Part shown: piece by piece, positions 23,447 to 33,054 of the stretch
Numbering within the stretch: the stretch's first letter is position 1
How the letters are laid out: each line of letters opens with the position of its first letter
Assembly (NCBI RefSeq): GCF_018991925.1
Contig: NW_024725489.1
Coordinates: forward strand, 9,780,917 to 9,844,916
Direction of reading: 5' to 3'
From: Homarus americanus
Lineage: Eukaryota > Arthropoda > Malacostraca > Decapoda > Nephropidae
Length of the DNA: 64,000 nucleotides
Notes under the pieces: generated by a model
Seen by the model: only the letters and a program-made list of their open reading frames with translations
Told to the model about the DNA's origin: nothing
Database searches by the model: none
Made by a program: the position numbers and the translations under genes

Positions 23447-23717
23447 GCTACTGTGCCGAGTAGCAACCCTGTATATAAGCTACTGTGCCGAGTAGCATCT
23501 ATGTATATAATTACGTGGCAACACTGCACGTGTTATGTGGCAACATTGCACCGAGGCTGCCATATGGCAAGGCAGTCTCAGTCTGACTGTGTGAGCCGTG
23601 CATGGCACACTCTAGTCACCACTTGTATTTCTCCTATCGCTTAATAAACGGACTTCAGCGTTACCCGGTGTTTCCCTACCCATCACTGCATTCTTCAGGG
23701 AACACTTGGAACCTTCA
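23429..23717 (+). repeat. 3' LTR
   Basis: It matches the 5' LTR except at four bases. The polypurine tract lies at 23414-23428. The last codons of the Gag-protease-integrase frame extend into this LTR. Confidence 0.95.
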
Positions 23718-23800
23718 ATGACCAAGGCATCACATGGCCCAAGGCATCACATGACTATGGGGCACCTCAAGGTGATGCTTACCCTAGTCGGGATCTGTAA

Positions 23801-25481
23801 AGCCCCGTCCGAACGATCGAACAGTGCCCGGCGGGCTTTGCCCGTTTACCGGGCAAAGCCTGTGTGTTGTTGTACACACTGGGGTGTTTGGCGGCAGTCA
23901 TAGTCGGGCGCCGGTAGGTGGTCGGCAGTGGCGGGTGCTAGTAGGTGGTCGCCGAAGAGCATAGCATTGTGTACTATAATAATTGCTGCTACATGCAAAA
24001 AGAACCAAATGCAGAAAAGGGAATGGTGCCAAGAGTGGTTAGGTCGAAGAAAAGTATTGGGAAGTCATGCCACGATTTTACGTGAACTGCAAGATGGACA
24101 TGAGCAAGATTTCACCAATTACATGAGAATGGACCCCAACAGCTATTGCAAACTTCTAGCGAAAGTGGAACCATATATAAAAAAACAGGATACCAATATG
24201 AGGGAGAGTAAATCTGCAGAGGCTCGTCTAGAGGCAACGCTCATATATCTTTCAACTGGGTGCAGCTACACGTCACTTCAGTATAGAACGAGGATATCAA
24301 AACAAAGTTTGTCTGGCATAATACCTGCAACTTGTCAAGCCATGTCTGAAGTACTCAAGGAAGATTACTTGCAGGTAAGATTTGTAGTACATAAAAATTC
24401 ATTGAATAATGTTAGAATTATGATATGCATAGACAGGAAGCTATGGGACTAGAGTGAGGAGAGCGGCAGGAACGAAGAACACACACGAATGTCCTCATTA
24501 CATAATACATAAACAATCTCCCGTTTATTGTCAGGCCAATAATGTACATTGCATAAGCTTATTTGGTTATACACTGGACATCTGGACCGACCGGGAAACA
24601 TATACTGTACGTATCACATTTGCAGTACTTAACTCAGGTTTTACAAAGTGCTAGCATATGTTCTGTCAGTATCTCCGTTCATACCTCACCGACTTGAGGA
24701 CCCGACCCCCGAGGTCAGCGGTGGCGTAGTGATCAGCTGTTTTTGACAGTCACGTGAGGTTCCAATAATAACTCGTGTCTTGTATTGCAGGCTTGTGTAA
24801 TGTTGAATATTAATGACAATATTATAGGAATGTCGGTTTTCCTGTTTTATCGAAAATTAATAATGAAAATTGATATTAAAACATATTAGTATTTGTGAAG
24901 GGGATAACCCTCCCATACACATGTGATACATGATGGACCTGTTTGGGACACTAGGTTGTTTGCAAATAAGATATTGATGATTGACACAACTTGTATAAAG
25001 ACAAACTTTATTTCACATAATAATTCCATACACCCCAACGTATGTAGTATGCAATTAAAGATTTTAAGACCCTCTCCACAAAATAAGACATGTCAATCAA
25101 AAATTATATACCTACATGCATATACGTAAATAAAAAAAAAGTGACCACAGTACCAGGTTTAACAGCACACAATTATCATTGTGTGTTTGCCACTAAGGAC
25201 ATAACGATAGTTGAAATTATCCAACACCCTTAATCAATAGATTACTCTTATAATCATCGTTGATGAGGAAAGCCTGCCTAGTTTCCCCAGATAAAGAACC
25301 TCAAAAATAAGTTTCTCAGCATGGATTCTATTTTCACCGGTTATCTGTCCATCAGGCAGGCTGACCATGATTTCTCTCGACGCCGGGCACGGGCACTCCG
25401 CTGGTTTGCCCGCCAATTTTGCCAGATAACGAGCATTTAGCGCGTGCCCGCCGGGCACTGCTCGATCGTGTGGACTGGCCT
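23801..25481 (+). mobile_element. PIF/Harbinger-type DNA transposon derivative, copy 1
   Basis: Terminal inverted repeats share ACGATCGA and CAGTGCCCGGCGGGC (left from 23801, right ending 25481), and both ends are flanked by TAA (23798-23800 and 25482-25484), the 3-bp target preferred by Harbinger elements. Inside is the N-terminal half of a HARBI1-like transposase. No DDE domain is found in the remaining 1 kb, so the element is probably non-autonomous. Confidence 0.85.
23928..24452 (+). pseudogene. Harbinger transposase N-terminal exon (HARBI1-like), truncated
   Basis: The frame reads FTNYMRMDPNSYCKLLAKVE, then KQDTNMRESKSAEARLEATL, YLSTGCSYTSLQYRTRISKQ and a helix ending VLKEDYLQ. This is the N-terminal helical region that precedes the DDE nuclease in PIF/Harbinger transposases. 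A strong splice donor, CAG|GTAAGA, falls at 24374/24375 just after EDYLQ, which is where the conserved part ends; the remaining codons to 24452 are probably intron. No second exon with the DDE triad is recognisable downstream. The start at 23928 is uncertain. A second copy at 52.3-52.9 kb ends at the same donor. Confidence 0.75.
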
Positions 25482-25519
25482 TAAGAATAGAGTTAGTCGA
25501 TCACTGGCCAAGACTCAGT

Positions 25520-25795
<276 letters not shown>

Positions 25796-25826
25796 AAATT
25801 TCATAACATTTGCATCACTGATCTTC

Positions 25827-26946
25827 TTACAAAAATATTAGTGAAATGTCCCTTACCCTAACATAACCTTACCTTACCTAACCTTAACCTAATCTTTACC
25901 TAACCTAACCCAACCTTTACCTGACCGGTAATTATTCAGGCCAAACTCGCAGCCGAAATTGGTCGAAAACGAATATAAAAATGTCGGATTTTCTCTGCTT
26001 TTATAGTGGACACTGTTGTAGTTTGTACAAATGTGTTAGAAAATGGATATTTCTAAAATAAACTTAACATGTATTGGTATGAAAAACAGACCAACCAACA
26101 TATTCAAACAAACCTACCTAACCTTACCTAACTTTCTTACCGGGAGGGATCTGCCTCCTTCCGGTAAATTAAACAGAAAGAACTTACTATGATATAGTGA
26201 AGTTTGAGGTATTTTCTGAACGTTAATTGATGCGGCTGCATTGGCGTTTATGCAGCCCGGGCAGCAGAGTGATATTGTGATGGCGGGAAACGTCGAGCGC
26301 TGAGGAAGTGATGAACAAATTTCTTTCCGGTCTGAAAGAACAGGGATTCCCGCAGTGTGGACAGTCCCTATTTAGAGGAACAATGCCGTGGTCTTTGAAC
26401 AATCGGAGGGTCTCGTTGTCTTTATCCCTAAATTCACAAAATACATCGATATAACTTGATATATGACCGGCGACAACATCCACGCGTCATGCTGAAACTG
26501 TAACTGCCGAGCCCAGGGAAAAGCGCGGCAGCAGAGCGCGGGCTCTTTACTGCTGGTAAGACAAATTAGTGTGCGCCTAGGCTCCTAAATATCAACAAAG
26601 CGAGACATTTGTACAAGAAATGATCACCATATCAGAACTCACTGATGGAAATAAAGCAAGAAAATAAAAAAAATGCAAATAACTCATTCGCAGGTAAGTC
26701 CCACCGTATATATTAACCAGCTAACCTAACCTTTATATGTTGGAGATATGATTATAAAAAGTTGTCTCTGAAATGCATTTAAAAAAAAAGATACTAAAAT
26801 TTTTCGAGAAAACTTATTTGTTTGTCATGTGCATTACTGCTTTCTTAGGTTAGGTAGGGTAACGTTAGGTTAGGTTAGATAAGGAAAGGTAAGATTAGGT
26901 AAGGTTAGGTTTTGTTAGGGTAAAATACATTTCACTAATTTTGTAG
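25827..26946 (-). mobile_element. TIR element with telomere-like arms and a Merlin/ISXO2-like zinc ribbon
   Basis: The ends form an inverted repeat about 100 bases long. Left: TTACAAAAATATTAGTGAAA followed by CCTAA/CCTTA-rich sequence. Right, on the other strand: CTACAAAATTAGTGAAATG followed by the same kind of sequence. Between them a minus-strand frame resembles the N-terminus of Merlin (ISXO2-like) transposases. Target duplications are not clear in this AT-rich context. Confidence 0.5.
26223..26500 (-). pseudogene. Merlin/ISXO2-like transposase N-terminal fragment
   Basis: The frame reads FCEFRDKDNETLRLFKDHG, then IVPLNRDCPHCGNPCSFRPE. Merlin-type transposases begin with a similar helix (…ETAIKFLQDRGI…) followed by a C-x2-C zinc ribbon. 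The second half of the ribbon and the DDE domain are not recognisable here. It is too short to be active. The match is from family memory and only moderately strong. Confidence 0.45.
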
Positions 26947-27701
26947 CAAAAAAAATTCAAAACTGAATGTATTGGATAAAAAATCTATGAACATAATTCT
27001 TTTTCTAAGGAAAAAAATGCTATACCAATGTAAATTTTTACCCCCCTCCCCCCCTTTTATTTGGTATAATGGACTTAGATTGGGTTAGGTATTATTGAAC
27101 TGTGAGTCATGGGTAGATATGGTCTATCTGCAAATTTAATCAGTCATAAAAGATATTTTTACCATAAATGTGGACAATAAAAAGCTTCCATTTTGGTACA
27201 AATTAATTGAAAAGTTGTAAGAAGACAAAAGCTTCGTCTCTTCCAATCCGCGACAAATAGAAACACCCAAGCCTCTTCTTATCGTAAAAAAAGAAAGAAA
27301 TGAAATAAAAAGACAAACTGTATTATTGTATTTTAGTATGTTGATGTACAAAGCATTTTCTTCATTATTCTATGGTAAAGTCTAACAAGCCTTATTACAA
27401 CATATATTATTAATTTTTGTTATGCAATCGGGAAATAGTGACTATTATATCCTGGTTGAACGTGTTACAGCACCTAAGGAGGTCCTGTAAGTTACGACCT
27501 CGAATACTGACTCACTTACTGAGTCCGCTGCCAAATATTTGTTTTTAATATACTGATCGGAGACTGTAACTCGAATTACGGGGTAAACAAAGAGATACAG
27601 ACCTGTAAATACTTTTGAGTATTTGGCCCAGCAGTATTGTATTCACTTAGGCCAAGCAACCAACCACATACAAGTATGCTCCAGTTAGAACTATCTAATG
27701 T
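26947..27701. other. No recognisable gene
   Basis: AT-rich sequence with a C-run near 27042-27056. No supportable frame or RNA gene. Confidence 0.5.
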
Positions 27702-28849
27702 ACTATAGGACTAGGCGTGTGTGTTTGTGTGTGTATGTATGTCTGCTCTGGTCAGCCAAAACGGCACAATCGTTTTTCATCAAACTTGGTGCAAAAATAG
27801 CAAAAAATTCGTACAGTGGAACAAATCTGGTCCCATATCGATGGTTTCTTTAGGAAGCCATTACATAACCATTTTATTTACGCTGGAAGGCGATGCAAGT
27901 CTACAGACTTGGCGCACCCTCATTCGCTGGGCGCTGTCAACCCACGATTGCAGTTATCGTATGGCTCCCTCCTCCTCCCCCCACATTTTTTCTTAGCCTA
28001 CTCTTTTTTAATGTTGTTTGGATTAGTAAAGGAAGGAAGATGATTAAATAGAAGAATAAAGAAAGGAAACAGAAAATAGCTGGAGATAACAGATGGGGCG
28101 AGCTGAGTTTCATTATGCATTTTGATGCGCAGTTTCAACGTTACCAGACGACCTTCCAGCTACAGTGTATATTTATTCCTGTGGGTGGACAAGAGAGAAG
28201 AGATAAAAATATAATAACAGGAATGCATGGAGAAGATGACTACAATAGACACAGGGTGATTATAGACAGTAAAACAGACAGGAGGTTGACAAAACTAGAC
28301 AGATTCATACATGCACAAATAGACAATATGGCAACTAACATGACAGACAGATGACACAACAAGTACAGACGGGCTTACATTCAAACACCACGCAGACGAA
28401 CAGACAGTTGGGATGGCAATAGACAGGACGGATAGACTTGAAACAGATTAGAAGGCATTTATAAACAAGAAAAACACCAAATTGACCATAACTGCGTCAG
28501 TGAGGGTAGGAGGTCTTACATCCACCAGCGCAAATAATAAGACTCGACACCCTCGCGCGGAAAGAACATCGATGGTCGGTCAGTCATGTGAGATGGGCCT
28601 AAGACTGACTAACGTAGATGATGACTATGATGATTTAACACAGGTGATGACTTAAGCAGATGGTGACTAATCTAACCAGAATCAAGGTCACTTCTCTTCA
28701 TAATATAATTTATCTGGGAATGATCATCGGTGATTCATAATAATTTTTCTATGATTTTAACCTCTCCTTATGGCGAATATTTCTTTAACTAAATATTGTA
28801 ACCTTTATTCTATTCCTTCTTATAGTATATTAGATACTGTAGGTATCAC
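27702..28849 (+). repeat. Duplicated segment, copy A
   Basis: This stretch aligns in order with 47353-48470 (copy B), and its last 500 bases also align with 49345-49736 (copy C). Landmarks shared by A and B are ACTATAGGACTAGGC, CGTTTTTCATCAAACTTGGT, CATATCGATGGTTTCTTTAG and GGTGATGACTTAAGCAGATG. A and B end in a 21-bp minisatellite at the same place. No conserved protein frame is seen, so the duplicated unit is probably a non-coding repeat or part of an unknown element. Confidence 0.85.
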
Positions 28850-29770
28850 GACCACCACCATGATTATAACAACCAGGACCATGATTATAACAACCAGGAC
28901 CATGATTATAACAACCAGGACCATGATTATAACAACCACGACCATGATCATAACAACCACGACTATGATTATAACAACCACGATCATGATTATAACAACC
29001 ATGCATATGATTATAACAACGACGACCATGATTATAATAACCACACCCATCATTATAGCAACCACGACCATCATTATTACAACAACGACCATGATTATAA
29101 CAACCACGACCATGATTATAACAACCACGAATATGATTATAACAACTACGACCATGATTATAATAACCACACCCATGATTATAGCACTCACGACCATTAT
29201 TATAACAATAACGAATATGATTATAACAGATTATAACTGCCATGACCATGATTATAACACTCACGATCTTGAATATAACAACCACGACCATGATTATGAC
29301 AACCACGACTATGATTATAACAAGCACGACCATGAATATAACAACCACGACCATGATTATAACAACCGCGACTATGATTATAACAACCATGACCATGATT
29401 ATAACAACCGCGACTATGATTATAACAACCACGACCATGATTATGACAACCACGACTATGATTATAACAAGCACGATCATGATTATAACAACCACGACCA
29501 TGATTATAACAACCACGACTATGATTATAACAACCACGACTATGATCATAACCACGACTATGATTATAACAACCACGAATATTATTATAACAACCACGAC
29601 CATGATTATAACACTCACGACCATGATTATAACAACCACGACAATGAATATAACAATCACGACTATGATCATAACCACGACTATGATTATAACAACCACG
29701 ACCATGATTACAACAACCACGATCATGATTATAACAACCACGACCTTGATTATAACAACCACGACCATCT
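28850..29770 (+). repeat. 21-bp minisatellite, array A
   Basis: About 43 imperfect copies of a 21-bp unit built on GATTATAACAACCACGAC plus CAT. Because the period is seven codons, long frames stay open on both strands (MIITTTT-, HDYNNHD- and IIMVVVV-type repeats). These are not genes. Confidence 0.95.
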
Positions 29771-30009
29771 GGAAAACGATGTCGCTGTGCGCTGTCAGCC
29801 GGACCGTGGTTGCGCGCGAGCCAAGCGCGAGCGTTCGAACTTTCACGCCTCGGTAAACTGTGTCTCCGGACTTGCCACCGGGCATGAAGGGCCTACGATC
29901 ACTTGTAAGAACTATAAGAAAACCCAGAAATTCAAGACGTGGTCAAATGATGAGCAGGACAGGAGGATGTATGCAAGACCCAGAAGCCAAACAAAGATAG
30001 AATATAGAA

Positions 30010-30744
30010 CAGGGGTTCTCAACCAGGGGGGAATTCCCCCCAGGGGTGGAATTCAGGTTTTCAGAGGGGGGAAAACTGATTCAGGAGCAAGAGATATGGT
30101 CGATGAGAAATCAATCACAGAATTTTGGCCCTTGATGTGCGATTCCTACCCAAAAGTGGCAGAAAGAGCTATCCGTGCATTGCTTCCGTTTGTGTCGACA
30201 AATCTTTGTGAGTCAGGCTTTTCAACTCAGTTGCAAATTAAAACGAAGCAACGTAGTAGATTAGAGGTAGAAAATGACCTGCGTTGTGCCCTTTCAAGCA
30301 CTCCTCCGCGTATCCCAGAATTGGCGAAGAAAAAACAATCACAGGTTTCTCATTGACTGTAATCTTCATCTGAATAAAATTAATTACAAATTTACAATAT
30401 CCTGGTATTCTATTGAACTTTTTGTTTATTGCATTATGCTTCAGTTTGGTCTGTTAAGTAATTCATTATAAATAAAAAAAAAATATTTTCTTTTATTCAA
30501 GTTTTATAAATCCATCAACATTTTCAAGTGGCATTTAATTTGTAAAACTCCACTATAAAAATAATCCAGGTAAAATTGTAAATGTATAATGTACTAATAT
30601 GGAAAAAATAAAGGATTTTCAGTATTATATGCATATTATTTGGAATGCACTTTTTGAGGCAGACAATCTTGGAAAGGAGGGGGGAATGACATTCTGACAT
30701 ATGGTGAAAGGGGTGCATGGGGCAAACAAGGTTGAGAACCACTG
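30010..30744 (+). mobile_element. hAT derivative inserted in LINE-D
   Basis: Terminal inverted repeats CAGGGGTTCTCAACC (left) and CAGTGGTTCTCAACC (right, complement strand) are typical of hAT elements. A perfect 8-bp target duplication, ATATAGAA, flanks it at 30002-30009 and 30745-30752. At 735 bp it keeps only the last part of the transposase gene, so it is non-autonomous. Removing the element and one duplication restores the LINE-D linker. Confidence 0.95.
30093..30356 (+). pseudogene. hAT transposase C-terminal dimerisation domain (ZBED5/SCAND3-like)
   Basis: The frame reads FWPLMCDSYPKVAERAIRAL, then LLPFVSTNLCESGFS, IKTKQRSRLEVENDLRCALS and IPELAKKKQSQVSH. This is the hAT C-terminal dimerisation region as found in SCAND3/ZBED5-type transposases, where LPF-S-T-LCE-GFS and the NRL-VE-DLR block are conserved. 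The N-terminal BED finger and RNase H-like core are missing. It happens to be in frame with the minisatellite and LINE sequence upstream, which is fortuitous. Confidence 0.85.
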
Positions 30745-32400
30745 ATATAGAAGGACTGAAAAGGAGTTCCAGAGGCTGGTTGCAAGCGAGCTCAAGTCAA
30801 ACCCAAAGGCCTTTTACCGCTATCCAAAGTCGAAATTAAAAATGCGTGTAGGAGTATCAGACCTGAGGCTTGAAGATGGTAATTATGCAGATTCTGACCA
30901 GGATAAAGCTGAGGCATTGAACAGCTTCTTTTCCTCGGTGTTCACAAGAGAGGATGCGATTAACCTTCCTTCGTTTGAGGACAGACCGTTCGACAGAGCA
31001 CTGACCCACATTGTGTTCACAGAAGATGGTATTTGAAATATACGGTCAAAGCTAAAGGTCCATAAGAGTCCCGGCCCTGACAAGGTGCATCCTAGAGTGC
31101 AAAGAGAGTTGTGCAACGAGCTTGCTGAGCACCTGAAAATCCTGTTCTTTAAATGCCTGGATGAACAAAAGGTCCCCAGTGAATGAAAAGTGGCTTATGT
31201 GAGTCCTATCTTCAAGAAGGGCGATCGTCACTCCACGAACAACTATAGACCGGTGAACCTGACCAGCATAATATGTAAAGTACTTGAGAGTATTATCATA
31301 GATGCTGCGATGGAACATCTACTACGAAATAACCTTGCAAAGGATTGCCAACACGGTTTTATGCCGGGGCGCTCCTGCTTAACACAATTGCTCAAGGTAT
31401 TTGATATTTGGACCCATATTCTAGAACGGGGTAGTAATATCGACAATATTTACCTAGATTTTGCCAAGGCTTTCGACAGTGTACCCCAGGAAAGGCTGAA
31501 AATCAAACTGGAAGGGTACGGAATTCGGAGAAATGTCCTAAAGTGGATAGAAGACTTTCTCCATGACAGCAAGCAGTGTGTGGTGATTAATGGCACGAAA
31601 TCATCATCAGTGTCTGTCACAAGCGGGGTACCACAGGGCAATGTATTGGGCCCGCTGTTGTTTGTTTGTTTCGTAAATGACATGCCTGACGTTATACACT
31701 CCTCCATACAAATGTTTACCGATGACGCTAAGTTATTTCGGAAAATCAATAACCAAGCGGCCTGTGAAGAGCTGCGGAAGGACCTCTGTGGGCCCCAAGA
31801 ATGGTCGAAGAAATGGCTGCTGAAATTCAATGTTACGAAGTGACACCTGGGGCGTACCAACGGTAAGGAGGTGTATCATATGTCCCAACAGGATGAAGAA
31901 ACTGCACTATTTGAGATTGAGTGTGAGAAGGACGTAGGTGTGTATGTTGACAATGAGCTGAAGTTCTCGGGCCATTGCGAGATGAAGGTAAATCAGACAG
32001 ATTAATTATTGGGTCTTATAAGAAGGTCGTTCAGATATCTTGACGATGTTCAAAGGAGGGCCACCAGACTGGCGCCTGCACTTCGGTACCTCAGCTACCC
32101 TGAGAGATTGGAGCGCCTGATTGAGGTGTATAAGCATCTCAAGGGGCAGTACTCAGTCGAGTGTCCTTACTTGGAGCTGGCGGACGCTCTCCCCACAACT
32201 CACGATTGAAGAAGCCGCAAGTCCAGAAAACTTTGAGGTCAAACTTTTTCAGAGTGAGAGTAGTAAACTCTTGGTACAATCTACCAGAAATGTTGTGACG
32301 GCATCGAGTATGAGCTCTTTCAAGACAAGACTTGACCAACACTGGAGCAGGTTCAGGTACATTCAGGAGCCTGTGCATGCCCATTACTTGCCAACAGTGC

Positions 32401-32545
32401 GTAACAGAGACGTGACCGATCGCCCAAGCGGCTGACGAGCCGATCATTTGGTGAAGAGGATAAAAGAAAAGGAAAAGTAACAGAAACGTGACCGATTGCC
32501 CAAACGGCTAACGAGCCGATTAGTGGTGAAGAGGATAAAAGTAAG
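32401..32545 (+). repeat. 76-bp tandem repeat at the LINE-D 3' end
   Basis: Two copies begin GTAACAGAGACGTGACCGAT (32401) and GTAACAGAAACGTGACCGAT (32477). Each ends GAAGAGGATAAAAG. Short tandem repeats at the 3' terminus are common in CR1-like elements. Confidence 0.8.
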
Positions 32546-33054
32546 TAATATATTTGAAGGAAGGGATTATGAAGTGTGGAAGTAGAATTCAGTTACTACT
32601 GTGATAGAATTCTCTCAATATCCGTCTTATGCCGAGCTTATATAGCAACTTATACTTATTAATTGTCATTTGTTGTGTAACCATTCGTGAGTACACCAAG
32701 TGGATGAACTGCGAATTGAGTGACATGTTAATATACAGTATATAGGTATACGTTGTGAGTGTTAGTTCATCCCTGCTAGGGTCCCTTGGTTTGGTGTAAT
32801 ATAGGAACATAATATTGGAGCAGTAAGGGCAGGTTTAAGGACGGTGTTAGGCCGAGCACTTGTCTCTCTAGTAGAGTTGAATTAGCTATGTTAAGATCAG
32901 AAGCATCTCTCTTGATTACATATTGTATGTGTCAGGAGGTAGAAAATTGACTCTATATCCAGGGGAGGGTATACATACATGATAAGGGTCGTATGTGCTT
33001 CGGCAAACTTTGAGAAAAAGACATTGCTATATTCATAAGACATTAAGAGATTGC
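32546..33054. other. No recognisable gene
   Basis: No supportable frame. Part of this may be the decayed upstream end of LINE-E, but I cannot identify motifs. Confidence 0.45.

Larger units (their letters stand above)
20414..23717 (+). mobile_element. Young non-autonomous Ty3/gypsy-like LTR retrotransposon
   Basis: Two 289-bp LTRs (20414-20702 and 23429-23717) begin TGTAGG and end CCTTCA and differ at only four positions by eye. The element is flanked by a perfect 5-bp target duplication, ATGAC, at 20409-20413 and 23718-23722. TGG follows the 5' LTR as expected for a tRNA primer site, and a purine run (GAGGGGGGAGGGAGA) precedes the 3' LTR. The single open frame lacks RT, RNase H and most of integrase, so the element must depend on another copy for enzymes. 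Low LTR divergence points to recent movement. Confidence 0.95.
29890..32435 (+). pseudogene. LINE-D reverse transcriptase (CR1-like), broken and split by hAT
   Basis: Before the hAT, YKKTQKFKTWSNDEQDRRMY is the basic linker; after it, EFQRLVASELKSNPKAFYRY continues the same domain. RT motifs follow: KSPGPDKVHP, VSPIFKKGDRHSTNNYRPVN, GFMPGRSCLTQLL, DFAKAFDSVP, SGVPQGNVLGPLLF and FTDDAKLF, where the usual YADD is TDD. Stops at 31034, 31184 and 31841 and a frameshift break the frame. After a deletion that joins RRSFRYLD to DVQRRATRL, the C-terminal RLxxHWS segment appears near 32325. The family is clear; the gene is dead. Confidence 0.8.
29880..32545 (+). mobile_element. LINE-D: CR1-like non-LTR retrotransposon, 5'-truncated
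   Basis: The sequence starts in the linker between endonuclease and RT, is split by a hAT element at 30010-30744, and then shows a CR1/Jockey-type RT, a thumb region and a short C-terminal domain. It ends in two 76-bp tandem repeats. There is no RNase H, as expected for CR1. Stops, shifts and an internal deletion near 32030 make it inactive. Confidence 0.8.

Noticed and set aside
28850..29770. CRISPR array
   Set aside because: Contiguous 21-bp units without unique spacers, in eukaryotic DNA; this is a minisatellite.
28830..29885. A 351-codon minus-strand frame, and similar ones at 48395-49147
   Set aside because: Open only because the minisatellite period is seven codons; the composition is pure repeat.
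28770..30356. A 528-codon plus-strand frame as one gene
   Set aside because: It is a chance join of the 21-bp minisatellite, LINE-D linker and the hAT transposase end; each part belongs to a separate repeat.
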